Shown: positions 8,495 through 17,199, numbered from the stretch's first letter. The stretch is 35,428 bases of DNA from an uncultured Holdemanella sp. (GCF_934754935.1 NZ_CAKVJB010000027.1:1-35428); one strand, 5' to 3'. Numbers and translations are program-made. The notes: generated by a model not told the origin, from the sequence alone.

Positions 8495-9838
8495 CTATTT
8501 TTTCTTCATCATACGATTTCTATGCACCATGGCCTTGATTTGTTGAATCTGCGCAAGACGATTACGCACCTTAACTTCAGAACCCTGATCACTTGGTACA
8601 TAATATTCCTTACCAACTAGCGCATCTGGAAGACACTGCATATCCGTCATGTGATATTCATAATCATGTGAATACTCATATCCTTTATTATAGCCTAAAT
8701 CTTTCATTAGCTTTGTTGGCGCATTACGAATATGTAAAGGCACTGGCTGATCTAATGTTTTTAACGCATCAATCTTTGCCGTATTATAAGCCACTTCTAA
8801 AGCGTTTGATTTTGGAGCTAATGCCAAATAAACAGCTGCATGCGTTAAATGTACATTACATTCTGGAACACCTAAATAGTGACATGCTTGATAGGCAGCC
8901 ACACAGATTTCTAAGGCTCTAGAATCTGCCATACCAATATCTTCACTGGCCATACGAACGAGTCTTCTTGCGATATATAAAGGATCTTCTCCAGCCTCTA
9001 ACATACGTGCTAACCAATATACTGCAGCCTGTACATCGGAGTTTCGTACACTTTTATGTAGAGCAGAAATAATATTATAGTGTTCCTCCCCTTTTTTATC
9101 ATATAATAACGACCTTTTTTGAAGGCACTGCTTCAAAATATCCTGTGAAACATGAATTCCATCCAATTCACTTGGACTATTATAAACAACCATCTCTAGT
9201 GTATTTAAACAAAAGCGGGCATCTCCACCTGAAAATGCGGCAATCGCCTCTATATCTTCATCCGTAATATGTATTTTAAAATTGCCTAAACCTTTTGAGC
9301 TGGAAATAGCACGAATAATCAAATCCTTTAAATCATCTGTATTCAAACTGTTTAGTACAAATACTCTACACCGAGATAAAAGGGCAGAATTGATTTCAAA
9401 ACTTGGATTTTCTGTTGTAGCCCCAATTAGAATGATACTTCCTTTTTCCACATAGGGTAAAAACGCATCTTGTTGAGCCTTATTAAAACGATGGATTTCA
9501 TCTACGAATAATATTGTTTTTTGTCCTAAAGCTCTTCGCGTATCCGCCTGCTTCATGACTTCCTTGATTTCTTTTATACCACTCGTTACCGCAGAAAAAT
9601 CTACAAAATAACTCTTTGTTTGATGGGCAATGATACGTGCCAACGTCGTTTTTCCGACTCCAGGCGGCCCCCAGAAAATCATGGATGTCACTTGATCATG
9701 TTCAATCATTTGCCACAAAAGATTTCCTTTGGCAACAAGCTGTTTTTGTCCCACATATTCATCTAATGTTTCAGGACGCATACGATCGGCTAATGGCCTT
9801 GTATCTTCTTGTATTGAAAATAGAGAATCTTGTTCCAT
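8495..9838 (-). CDS. rarA: Replication-associated recombination protein A (RarA/MgsA AAA ATPase)
   Basis: Clamp-loader-like AAA+ ATPase that acts at stalled replication forks. It opens with RPLADRMRPETLDEYVGQ, has Walker A WGPPGVGKTT, Walker B FVDEIHRFN, sensor segment GATTENPSFE, and the C-terminal MgsA tetramerisation domain (AVYWLARMLEAGEDPLYIARR). I chose the ATG at 9838 because GGAGG lies eight bases upstream and the protein then begins MEQDSLFS. The longer frame from 9874 has no such site. A TATAAT-like hexamer lies about 20 bases upstream, just beyond the exporter's terminator, so it may have its own promoter. Confidence 0.95.
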   Translation of the reverse strand: MEQDSLFSIQEDTRPLADRMRPETLDEYVGQKQLVAKGNLLWQMIEHDQVTSMIFWGPPGVGKTTLARIIAHQTKSYFVDFSAVTSGIKEIKEVMKQADTRRALGQKTILFVDEIHRFNKAQQDAFLPYVEKGSIILIGATTENPSFEINSALLSRCRVFVLNSLNTDDLKDLIIRAISSSKGLGNFKIHITDEDIEAIAAFSGGDARFCLNTLEMVVYNSPSELDGIHVSQDILKQCLQKRSLLYDKKGEEHYNIISALHKSVRNSDVQAAVYWLARMLEAGEDPLYIARRLVRMASEDIGMADSRALEICVAAYQACHYLGVPECNVHLTHAAVYLALAPKSNALEVAYNTAKIDALKTLDQPVPLHIRNAPTKLMKDLGYNKGYEYSHDYEYHMTDMQCLPDALVGKEYYVPSDQGSEVKVRNRLAQIQQIKAMVHRNRMMKKK

Positions 9839-9879
9839 ATGTTTCCTCCGTATGTATCTTATTATACACCACACAAAAG

Positions 9880-9910
9880 AAAAAGTGTTTGACCTTAATC
9901 AAACACCATC
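9880..9910 (-). terminator. Intrinsic terminator of the MATE exporter gene
   Basis: On the minus strand GTGTTTGA pairs with TCAAACAC across a six-base loop and is followed by TTTTTCTTTT. It overlaps the last codons of the exporter gene and separates it from rarA. Confidence 0.8.
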
Positions 9911-11247
9911 TTCTTTTTCTCGATTTGCCTTAAAAATACCCATCCAACTAAGCAAGATAAAACTTCTGTAATCACAAATGCGTACCAAATCAAAGATACG
10001 TCCATTCCATATTGAATGACAAGCATCGAAAATCCCCATGCCAAAGGAAGAATCAAAACGGCTTGTCTAAGCAAGGAAACAACTAAAGATTCCATACCTC
10101 CATTTAAAGCTTGATACACTCCTTGAAATGCGATATTCACACCTGCAAACGCAAAACTGATGGAAATGATTCGAACAGCGCTGATGAAATACATTCTAGA
10201 TTGTCCTGCATTAAATAGTGTCGCAAAGAAATTAGGGAATAATTCTGTAATTAGAGTTCCTAAAGCCATTAATACGATAGTATATATTAAACCATATTTA
10301 ATTCCATCTTTAACACGCTTCTTGTTTTGCATACCATACGAAAAGGCAATGATGGGTGTAATCGCATCTCTTAAACCAAATGCCATAAACAAAACAAATT
10401 GTTGCACCTTATAGAAAAGACCATAGGCTGTTTGTGCGGATGGATCAAATTTAAGAATTAAATTCATCGCATAGACCATGAATGACATCAGTGCCTGCGC
10501 AATAATGGCTGGTAGTCCAATCGAATAGATTTCTTTAAAGATTCGTTTATTGGGTTTTGTGTATTTTAAACCATGATCAAATTCTTTATTCAAACGAATA
10601 TGGAATATAACTAATAATAAAGCCGAAAGAATTTGTCCAATGACTGTCGCATAAGCCGCTCCTTGTACACCTAAATTCAATCCATAGATCAAAATGGGAT
10701 CTAGTACCATGTTGATTACAGCTCCTGTAACTTGTCCTATTGTAGAATATAGTGATCGTCCTGTAGCTTGAAGTAGCTTTTCAAATATCGAAAAGAACAC
10801 AACGCCAAAGGATAATAGGCAACAAATCCTTAGATAATCAATACTCATTGATAATACAAGGGCATCACTTGTTTGAGAAGATATATAGGTTTTAATGCCA
10901 AACAACCCAAACAATACACAAATAATGTAAATCGCTGTTGCTAAAAATAAACCGTTGCCTGCAACATGAGCTGCTTTTTCACGATTTCTTTGTCCTAAAG
11001 TTCTTGCGAGCAAGGCATTGACTCCAACACCTGTACCAATGGCCAAGGCCACCATCAACATCTGAATAGGAAATACTAAGGTAAGTGCATTTAATGCGGC
11101 TTCACTTCCTTCTTTCATATTTCCTACAAAGGCACTGTCTACAATATTATAGACAGCTTGTAGTGCCATAGATAAAATCATAGGCACACCCATTTGAAGC
11201 ATCAACTTATTGACTGGCTCATTTTTCATTTTGTTGTTTTCTTCCAT
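9895..11247 (-). CDS. MATE family multidrug efflux transporter
   Basis: A 450-residue integral membrane protein with about 12 hydrophobic segments and the MATE hallmarks: N-terminal KLMLQMGVPMILSMALQAVYN, VDSAFVGN, and a repeated half around ISISFAFAGVNIAFQGVYQALNGG. The family exports cationic or toxic organic compounds using Na+ or H+ gradients. The start has GGGAGG seven bases upstream. Its leader holds two similar hairpins ending in T-runs (11268-11322 and 11334-11375), suggesting transcript-level control. Substrate is unknown; if the leader were a guanidine-class switch it would be an efflux pump for that compound, but this is speculation. Confidence 0.93.
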   Translation of the reverse strand: MEENNKMKNEPVNKLMLQMGVPMILSMALQAVYNIVDSAFVGNMKEGSEAALNALTLVFPIQMLMVALAIGTGVGVNALLARTLGQRNREKAAHVAGNGLFLATAIYIICVLFGLFGIKTYISSQTSDALVLSMSIDYLRICCLLSFGVVFFSIFEKLLQATGRSLYSTIGQVTGAVINMVLDPILIYGLNLGVQGAAYATVIGQILSALLLVIFHIRLNKEFDHGLKYTKPNKRIFKEIYSIGLPAIIAQALMSFMVYAMNLILKFDPSAQTAYGLFYKVQQFVLFMAFGLRDAITPIIAFSYGMQNKKRVKDGIKYGLIYTIVLMALGTLITELFPNFFATLFNAGQSRMYFISAVRIISISFAFAGVNIAFQGVYQALNGGMESLVVSLLRQAVLILPLAWGFSMLVIQYGMDVSLIWYAFVITEVLSCLVGWVFLRQIEKKKMVFD

Positions 11248-11267
11248 TCTTTACCTCCCTAAAACAC

Positions 11268-11322
11268 AAAAAAAGTGCATTGTTCACATAAGCTGGACTT
11301 ACGCTTTTGAGCAACACACTTT
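11268..11322 (-). promoter_or_regulatory. Leader hairpin B before the MATE gene, candidate riboregulatory terminator
   Basis: On the minus strand AAAGTG pairs with CACTTT, extended inward by GTTG/CAAT-type pairs and an inner AAGC/GCTT stem. It closes a loop with GCGTAAGTCCAG and runs into seven T residues. The same loop word appears in the hairpin at 11334-11375 and, as ATAAATCCAG, in the leader at 12008-12066. Intrinsic terminator shape is clear. The regulatory role is inferred. Confidence 0.6.
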
Positions 11323-11333
11323 CGATCAAATAT

Positions 11334-11375
11334 AAAAAAGTAGCAGAAACTGGATTTACGCTGTTTCTGCCACTC
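11334..11375 (-). terminator. Hairpin A after the cytidylate-kinase-like gene, upstream of the MATE gene
   Basis: On the minus strand GGCAGAAAC pairs with GTTTCTGCT across a loop containing GCGTAAATCCA, followed by a run of six T residues. It lies about 48 bases past the kinase-like stop codon and 20 bases upstream of hairpin B. It can act as the kinase-like gene's terminator, or as the first of two tandem elements governing the exporter. Confidence 0.65.
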
Positions 11376-11422
11376 GTTTCTAAGTGATTATATTTTTATT
11401 TTTTAAATTTGTCAAAGTAAAA

Positions 11423-11989
11423 TTACATAGCTTTTTCAATTAATTCTACACATTTATCAATACCCAAAACACCACTGTCTAAGCACAATTGATAGTTTTT
11501 GGCATCGGCCCATTTACGATCTGTGTAATATTTATAGTAAGCAATACGACGTTTATCTTTGTCCTTGATTCGTTTGTCTGGCGCAAATTCATTTTGTCCA
11601 TAAACCGATACAACACGATTCTTTCGATATTCAAAATCAGCATGAATAAATACATTCAATACGTCTTTACGATCACGAAGAATATAGTCTGAACATCTTC
11701 CTACAATAACGCAATTACCTTTATCAGCCAATTCACAAATGACATTTCTCTGGGCAATATACAATTCGTCTGATAAGTTATATCCATAATTATTCCAGAT
11801 AAAGCCAAATGTGCTTGTACTAGTTGCATCTTCCCCATTTTCTTCAATGTACTCTTTCGCAAAGCCACTTTCTTGTGCAATTTGTTGCACAATTTCATAA
11901 TCATAATAAGCATAGCCTAATTTCTCAGCTAATTTCTTGGCAATGGTTCTTCCGCCACTTCCAAATTCACGTGTAATTGTAATTATCAT
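11423..11989 (-). CDS. Cytidylate kinase-like family protein
   Basis: About 188 residues with the P-loop-like start IITITREFGSGGRTIAKKLAEKLG, seen in the cytidylate_kinase2 family, then an Arg-rich lid (DKRIKDKDKRRIAYYKYYTDR). The family resembles CMP kinase, but its members are short and their substrate is unproven, so I do not name it cmk. The ATG at 11989 has AGGAGG six bases upstream; the longer frame from 12010 is less likely. Its leader (12008-12066) shares a loop motif with the downstream MATE gene's leader, suggesting the two respond to a common signal. Confidence 0.85.
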   Translation of the reverse strand: MIITITREFGSGGRTIAKKLAEKLGYAYYDYEIVQQIAQESGFAKEYIEENGEDATSTSTFGFIWNNYGYNLSDELYIAQRNVICELADKGNCVIVGRCSDYILRDRKDVLNVFIHADFEYRKNRVVSVYGQNEFAPDKRIKDKDKRRIAYYKYYTDRKWADAKNYQLCLDSGVLGIDKCVELIEKAM

Positions 11990-12007
11990 ATGATACCTCC
12001 TAATATA

Positions 12008-12066
12008 CAAAAATCGAGCCTTCTACAACTGGATTTATATCCCGTAAGAAGACTCGTTGTTGTAGA
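12008..12066 (-). promoter_or_regulatory. Leader element C with mutually exclusive hairpins before the kinase-like gene
   Basis: On the minus strand two pairings compete. CGAGTCTTCT (12047-12056) with AGAAGGCTCG (12015-12024), followed by ATTTTT, is a 10-bp terminator. CTACAAC (12059-12065) with GTTGTAG (12023-12029) encloses ATAAATCCA and shares two bases with the terminator's descending arm. This is the geometry of a riboswitch or attenuator. The terminator sits just before the AGGAGG of the kinase-like gene. Confidence 0.6.
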
Positions 12067-12262
12067 TATTTTACCAAATTTTTAAACTTTTTGTAAGTAA
12101 TGGTACAGCATATTTTATACCCCACCACCTCGCTTTTATATACTGCACTATCTACTTATATTTTAATTCAGAACGGGGTAAATGTAACGCAAAACATTGT
12201 ATTTTGATGCAAGAAAATTAATACATATAAATTTACTTTATATAAAGCATTTATCAACATAC

Positions 12263-12315
12263 ATACCGCAGTGCGCAAAGTATTTTAGTCAAAAATATAC
12301 CGCAATGCGCAAAGT
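12263..12315. repeat. Two direct copies of ATACCGCARTGCGCAAAGT
   Basis: Copies at 12263-12281 and 12297-12315 differ at one position in 19. They start 34 bp apart in the gap between pyrE and the kinase-like gene. They are GC-richer than the surroundings. They could be protein binding sites or a residue of a small repeat; nothing else in the window matches them. Confidence 0.7.
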
Positions 12316-12319
12316 GAAT

Positions 12320-12349
12320 AAAAAAGAATAGAATCTTTCGACTCTATTC
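12320..12349 (-). terminator. Intrinsic terminator of pyrE
   Basis: On the minus strand GAATAGAGTC-GAAA-GATTCTATTC is a 10-bp stem (one G-T pair) with a GAAA tetraloop and a TTTTTT tail. The stem begins within the last codon and includes the stop codon of pyrE. Confidence 0.88.
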
Positions 12350-13003
12350 CTTAGCTCCATATTCTTCATAGTATGCATCAATTCTAGATTTTAATTCAGG
12401 ATCTAATTTATCTCCTAAATATTCAATTACTTCTGGCATTGACACGATTGCTGCAGTTGGGAAACCATATAATTCACTAACTTCTGTTAATGCAGTTTTT
12501 TCACCTTTTCCCTTTTCGTTACGATTTAAAGAAACCATCAATCCAACGATTTCAACATTTGCTGCACCACGAACCTTTGGTACTGTTTCTTCCATTGATT
12601 TTCCAGATGTCGTAACATCTTCGATCATAACTACACGATCACCATCTTGTAGTTTTGTTCCTAAGAAACTTCCCTTATCAGCTCCGTGATCTTTTTCTTC
12701 TTTACGATCTGAACAATAACGAACTTCCATTCCATATAAATGATCTAATGCGATTGTAGTCGCAACAGCCAATGGAATTCCCTTGTATGCAGGTCCGAAT
12801 AATACATCAAAGTCTTTACCATATTGATCAACGATAGCCTTTGCGTAATATTCACCTAATCTTTTTAACTGGTTACCTGTAACATATCCACCCGCATTCA
12901 TAAAGAATGGAGATTTACGTCCTGATTTTAATGTAAAATCACCAAATTTTAATACTTTAGATTCCAACATGAAATCAATAAACTCTTTTTTATATTGTTC
13001 CAT
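12344..13003 (-). CDS. pyrE: Orotate phosphoribosyltransferase
   Basis: Adds PRPP to orotate to make OMP in pyrimidine synthesis. The 219-residue protein has the KSPFFMNAGGYVTG segment near residue 30, the FGPAYKGIPLA loop near 69, the catalytic Lys region RKEEKDHGADKGSFLG, and the PRPP motif VVMIEDVTTSGKSMEE. A GGAGG-type site lies upstream of the ATG. It stands alone here, not in a pyr operon, and is divergent from the CBS-domain gene. Confidence 0.97.
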   Translation of the reverse strand: MEQYKKEFIDFMLESKVLKFGDFTLKSGRKSPFFMNAGGYVTGNQLKRLGEYYAKAIVDQYGKDFDVLFGPAYKGIPLAVATTIALDHLYGMEVRYCSDRKEEKDHGADKGSFLGTKLQDGDRVVMIEDVTTSGKSMEETVPKVRGAANVEIVGLMVSLNRNEKGKGEKTALTEVSELYGFPTAAIVSMPEVIEYLGDKLDPELKSRIDAYYEEYGAKE

Positions 13004-13115
13004 TTTCTTGCCTCCACTTTTACAAAAATTCTATCACACTTCTGCACAATTTCCCATAATTGTATGATTTTTAAATGATAATTATTGTGGTAGTATAGAG
13101 CTGAGGTGATAGACA

Positions 13116-13532
13116 ATGCAGGAAAATGTATTCTTTTTTCTGAAGGCTAAAAATAGTGTTAAATATTTATATGATAATATCAGTGTTGAAGATGGACTTG
13201 CCCTCATGCGCAAGCACAAATATACGGCAATGCCCATTATTAATAAGGAAGGCGTTTATGTAGGAACCATTACAGAGGGGGATTTTCTTTGGTACCTATT
13301 AGACCATCCTTCCATTCATAAAGAAGATCTTGAACAAATGGAAATTCGTGAATTAATTCGTGGAGACTTTACTCCAGCCGTTCAAATCGATGTTCCAGTC
13401 GATCAATTGTTCGCTCAATCTTTGAAACAAAACTTCGTACCCGTAGTCGATGATCGCCAAATTTTTATTGGCATTGTGACACGACAATCCATTATTCAAT
13501 ATTTAATGAATAATGCCAGCAAATATCTATAA
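13116..13532 (+). CDS. CBS-domain pair protein
   Basis: A 138-residue soluble protein made of two CBS motifs: DGLALMRKHKYTAMPIINKEGVYVGTITEG in the first half, and a second that ends FVPVVDDRQIFIGIVTRQSIIQYL. CBS pairs bind adenine nucleotides and regulate partner proteins. Here there is no attached enzyme domain, so the partner is unknown. GAGGTG precedes the start, and an intrinsic terminator follows at once, so the gene appears to be monocistronic. Confidence 0.88.
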   Translation: MQENVFFFLKAKNSVKYLYDNISVEDGLALMRKHKYTAMPIINKEGVYVGTITEGDFLWYLLDHPSIHKEDLEQMEIRELIRGDFTPAVQIDVPVDQLFAQSLKQNFVPVVDDRQIFIGIVTRQSIIQYLMNNASKYL

Positions 13533-13537
13533 TTATT

Positions 13538-13566
13538 AAACAACCAGGTTTTTCTGGTTGTTTTCT
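13538..13566 (+). terminator. Intrinsic terminator after the CBS-domain gene
   Basis: AACAACCAG pairs with CTGGTTGTT across a six-base loop and runs into TTTTCTTT. Confidence 0.88.
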
Positions 13567-13633
13567 TTATCACATTGAAAAAAGCCTTTAAATTGTGTAT
13601 GATAATGGGTATTAATGAAGGAGTGATAGTTTC

Positions 13634-13687
13634 ATGAATCCGGATGATTCAGTCCCGTTACAGTATAGTTTAGGAGGGTTAATATGA
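13634..13687 (+). CDS. 17-codon upstream ORF overlapping the CNNM gene
   Basis: A short ORF begins ATG AAT CCG with AAGGAGTG ten bases upstream and encodes MNPDDSVPLQYSLGGLI. Its TGA overlaps the ATG of the CNNM/CorC-type gene as ATGA. The peptide resembles the extreme N-terminus of many CNNM/HlyC proteins (an acidic Asn-Pro-Asp opening), so it may be the old N-terminus cut off by a one-base loss near 13682. Alternatively it is a leader peptide that couples translation. It could also be chance, though the strong ribosome binding site argues against that. Confidence 0.45.
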   Translation: MNPDDSVPLQYSLGGLI

Positions 13688-14874
13688 ACCTTCCCATCTT
13701 AATTTTATTCACATTTATTCTAAACATCTTGTTTTCAATGACAAGCAGCATCGTTTCTACAAACAAAGAAGTCGAAGATGATGCTTATAAATACCAAGCT
13801 ACATTAAAATGGCTATCTCTATGCATGGAAGTATTTGGCATTGTGATGAGTGTAATCTATTTACAGTCTATGATCCATGCCCCATTACTTTATGTAATCG
13901 TACTTCTATTGGTGTATGTATATATTTTATTAGGTGATTTATTACCAAGAAAATTTGCGAACACACATTTAGACAAGTTTGAAAAACCATTTATGTCCAT
14001 TGCGAAAGGCATTCAATCTTTATTTACACCATTGACTTTCTTCTTGCGTTTCCAAGTAGAAAAAGAACAAGAAGATTATTCTGAAGAAGATATTTATGAA
14101 GTAATCAACGGTGGTGGAGTAGAACCAAGTCAAAAGGAGTTTATTGAAAACTTATTTGAATTTGATGATACACCCGTTGAAGAAATTTGTACGCATCGAA
14201 GTGAAGTTGTTTGTCTATATCTAAATGATGATAAAGAAACATGGAAAAAGACCATTCTAGAAAATCGTCACACATTATACCCTGTATGTGATGAGGATAA
14301 TGATGATGTCGTAGGTATTCTAGATACACGTGATTATTTCCGTTTAGATTCAATTGAACAAGATAATGTCATCAATAAAGCAATGGATCAGCCTTTCTTT
14401 ATTTCACAAAATATGAAGGCCGATGTTTTATTGAAGGAAATGAAAATTAAAAAAGTATACTTTGCGGTTCTACTTGATGAATATGGAGGAATGACTGGTA
14501 TCGTGACTTTACACGATATTATTGAAACCCTTCTTGGAGAAATTCAAGAAGATGATGATATTGATGAGCCAGATCCAATCCAACAAATTGATGCAGATCA
14601 ATTTAGAATCTATGGCCAAGCTGACATTGAAGATGTTGAAAAAGCTTTAGGCATTTCATTAGAAGACGAGGATTGCGACACGTTTGGTGGATACATCCTA
14701 AACCATTATGGACAAATTCCTGATGAAGGTTCACATTTTAAAGTCAGTCTAGACTTGATGGATGTATATGTTAAAGAAGTAAAGAATCATCGTATCGGAC
14801 AAACTATTGTACAGATAAAACGAAAAGAGGAAGGAAAGCAAAATGAAAGCACTGAAAAACGCAATCGAGACTAG
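13684..14874 (+). CDS. CNNM/CorC-HlyC family membrane protein with CBS pair
   Basis: 396 residues: three hydrophobic segments in residues 1 to about 90 (a short DUF21/CNNM region), a CBS pair (HTLYPVCDEDNDDVVGILDTRDYF, then VYFAVLLDEYGGMTGIVTLHDIIE), and a C-terminal CorC_HlyC domain (DQFRIYGQADIEDVEKALG...DTFGGYILNHYGQIP). Family members transport or regulate Mg2+ or other cations; older names call them haemolysins. The N-terminus is shorter than usual and its start overlaps a 17-codon ORF, which may be the missing part. TAGGAGGG lies just upstream of this ATG. It overlaps xpt by 32 bases, so the two are co-transcribed. Confidence 0.88.
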   Translation: MNLPILILFTFILNILFSMTSSIVSTNKEVEDDAYKYQATLKWLSLCMEVFGIVMSVIYLQSMIHAPLLYVIVLLLVYVYILLGDLLPRKFANTHLDKFEKPFMSIAKGIQSLFTPLTFFLRFQVEKEQEDYSEEDIYEVINGGGVEPSQKEFIENLFEFDDTPVEEICTHRSEVVCLYLNDDKETWKKTILENRHTLYPVCDEDNDDVVGILDTRDYFRLDSIEQDNVINKAMDQPFFISQNMKADVLLKEMKIKKVYFAVLLDEYGGMTGIVTLHDIIETLLGEIQEDDDIDEPDPIQQIDADQFRIYGQADIEDVEKALGISLEDEDCDTFGGYILNHYGQIPDEGSHFKVSLDLMDVYVKEVKNHRIGQTIVQIKRKEEGKQNESTEKRNRD

Positions 14875-15415
14875 AGGACATTTTATTAATGATGAAGTAT
14901 TAAAGGTGGATGCTTTTTTAAATCATCAAATTGACTGTTCTTTAGTAGATGAAATGGGAAATGAATTTTATGAACACTTTAAAGACAAAGGCATCACAAA
15001 AGTAGTAACCATTGAATCTAGTGGTATTGCCCCAGCATTCGCAACTGCCATCCGTTTGAATGTGCCATTGATTTTCATCAAGAAAACACAACCAAGCACA
15101 ATGATCGATCCTGCTTTTGCGGAAGTCTTCTCTTTCACAAAGAATAAAACATATCCAATCTGTATTGAAAAAGAATACTTGAAAAAAGGCGACAAAGTTT
15201 TATTTATTGATGATTTCTTGGCAAATGGCGAAGCATTTAAGGGAACTGAAAACTTAATCGCACAGGCACAAGCTGAAATCGTCGGTGTTGGCATGGTTAT
15301 TGAAAAAGCTTTCCAAAAAGGACATGCTTATATTGCAGAAAAGGGATATGACCTTTTGGCATTGGCATCTATCGCAGGTGTTAAAAACAAGAAAATTACA
15401 TGGGCTGATGAATAA
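14843..15415 (+). CDS. xpt: Xanthine phosphoribosyltransferase
   Basis: Salvages xanthine to XMP using PRPP, feeding the GMP synthase encoded earlier in the window. The 190-residue protein begins MKALKNAIETRGHFINDEVLKVDAFLNHQID, as in the Gram-positive Xpt family, and has the PRPP-binding VLFIDDFLANGEA near residue 125. A GAGGAAGG site lies in the end of the CNNM gene, which overlaps it by 32 bases. No purine riboswitch precedes it here, unlike the leader of B. subtilis xpt. A terminator overlaps its stop codon. Confidence 0.95.
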   Translation: MKALKNAIETRGHFINDEVLKVDAFLNHQIDCSLVDEMGNEFYEHFKDKGITKVVTIESSGIAPAFATAIRLNVPLIFIKKTQPSTMIDPAFAEVFSFTKNKTYPICIEKEYLKKGDKVLFIDDFLANGEAFKGTENLIAQAQAEIVGVGMVIEKAFQKGHAYIAEKGYDLLALASIAGVKNKKITWADE

Positions 15416-15428
15416 TCAGTCCTTTTTT
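15402..15428 (+). terminator. Intrinsic terminator of xpt
   Basis: GGGCTGAT pairs with ATCAGTCC (one G-T pair), followed by TTTTTTT. It overlaps the last codons of xpt and separates it from the lipoprotein gene. Confidence 0.8.
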
Positions 15429-15447
15429 TGAAAACAAGGGGATTCTA

Positions 15448-17196
15448 ATGAAAAATACATTCAAAAAACTATTTATTAGCTTTACCGTATTATCACTCAC
15501 TGCATGTGGTTCAACTACAATGCAAGACAATACGTTTGCGGCTAAAGAAAACAAAGACTTCACAAAATACACAAATCAATTAGTGGTTGAATATGCTGAA
15601 AATGACTATACAACGATGCACCAATTTTTTGAACATCCAGAAGATTATGGTATTGACGTAAGTAAAGTGGATGTAAGTCTTGGTGAATTTAATACGGACA
15701 ATAGAGAAGAAATCAAAGAAGATCAAAAAGAATTAAACAAGTTTAATCGCAGTACTTTAGACAAGATGCAACAAACCATCTATGATGAATTGAAATATGA
15801 GAATGAATTGAGTTTAAAAGCTGAGAATAAAAAATTTCAATACCTAAACAATTGTTGGAGCACAATGAGCGGACTTCACCAAAGCTTGATTTCCGTTTTT
15901 TCAGAATACATTTTACGTAATGAACAAGACATCAAAGATTTGATTACTTTAATCAATGATGTGCCTCGCTATACAAATGATGTATTAGAATACACAAAAG
16001 AACAGGCAGATAAGAATACACTACAATTTGACTATGATTCTGTTACACAAGATATTCAAGATGTGATCAATAATAAAGAGGATAGTTCCGTTGTAAGTGC
16101 ATTATATAGTGCAATTGAAGCTTTAAATCTAGATGAAGAAAAAACAACATCCTACAAAACACAAGTCAAAGAAGCTATGGATGCAAGTTTCTTTCCTAGT
16201 TATCAGGCTATGTTAGACACGTTAATTTCACTACAATCTAAGGTGCAGCCTCTACAAGGACTGTCTAACTATAAAAATGGTAAGAAGTACTATGAAGTAT
16301 TAGTCGAGAATGCGACAAGTTCGACTGACTCTATTTCTACAATTAAAGAGAGCACACAATCCGCAATCAATTCGGCTATTACTAAATTTCAGAAGTTATA
16401 TAAAGCCAATCCAATGATTGCGTATGAATTAGATTCTGTTTCAACAGATTTTACAGATGTAAATCAAATTCTAGAAAGCCTTCAAAAGAATTATAAAAAG
16501 GATTTCCCAGAAGTAGAAACTATGAAATATGATTTAAAAGCTCTTCCAGAAGATCAATCTGTCAGTGGAATTGTTGCCTACTTTATTACACCAGCCTTGG
16601 ATTATTCACAAAACTATCAAATGCGCTACAACAAACGTGATTATGGCGATGATCCATCCAGTCTTACACTTTATCAAACATTAGCTCATGAAGGTATTGC
16701 CGGACATATGTATCAAGCACAATACAACAAGGAACATTTAAAATATCCAATTCAATTCTTCTACAACAATCTAGGTATATCTGAAGGATGGGCCACTTAC
16801 ATGGAAAGCATGTCGTTACATTATTTAGACAACAATGAAGACTTGTTAGAAGCCTATAACCTAAACAATATTCTTACAAATCTATACATTGTCTTAATGG
16901 ATATCAGCATTCATTATGATGGTATGTCACTCAATGATTTTAAGAATGAATATGGCGATATGTTTAGTTCAGAAGGATTAGAAAGTATTTATAATCAATT
17001 GGCAGACAATCCAACTGTATTCTTATCTTACTATTATGGATATCTTCAAATCGTAAATTTAAAGAGTACAGCCAAATCTAGATTAAGATCTAAATTTGAC
17101 AATGTAGACTTCCATAATGCCCTTCTACAATATGGTGAAGTTCACTTCAATATTGTCGAACAAAGCGTAAATGAATATATCAATGAAAATATATAA
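15448..17196 (+). CDS. DUF885 family lipoprotein, putative zinc peptidase
   Basis: 582 residues. The N-terminus has a Lys-rich start, a hydrophobic core and the lipobox LTAC (Cys20), so it should be a membrane-anchored lipoprotein outside the cell. The body is DUF885-like. The metal motif reads HEGIAGHMYQ (His414, Glu415, His420), where many relatives have Pro in place of Ala, followed by the downstream acidic ligand in ISEGWATYMES near residue 446. Relatives are M2-like metallopeptidases of poorly known substrate. The gene stands alone between two terminators. Confidence 0.9.
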   Translation: MKNTFKKLFISFTVLSLTACGSTTMQDNTFAAKENKDFTKYTNQLVVEYAENDYTTMHQFFEHPEDYGIDVSKVDVSLGEFNTDNREEIKEDQKELNKFNRSTLDKMQQTIYDELKYENELSLKAENKKFQYLNNCWSTMSGLHQSLISVFSEYILRNEQDIKDLITLINDVPRYTNDVLEYTKEQADKNTLQFDYDSVTQDIQDVINNKEDSSVVSALYSAIEALNLDEEKTTSYKTQVKEAMDASFFPSYQAMLDTLISLQSKVQPLQGLSNYKNGKKYYEVLVENATSSTDSISTIKESTQSAINSAITKFQKLYKANPMIAYELDSVSTDFTDVNQILESLQKNYKKDFPEVETMKYDLKALPEDQSVSGIVAYFITPALDYSQNYQMRYNKRDYGDDPSSLTLYQTLAHEGIAGHMYQAQYNKEHLKYPIQFFYNNLGISEGWATYMESMSLHYLDNNEDLLEAYNLNNILTNLYIVLMDISIHYDGMSLNDFKNEYGDMFSSEGLESIYNQLADNPTVFLSYYYGYLQIVNLKSTAKSRLRSKFDNVDFHNALLQYGEVHFNIVEQSVNEYINENI

Positions 17197-17199
17197 ACA

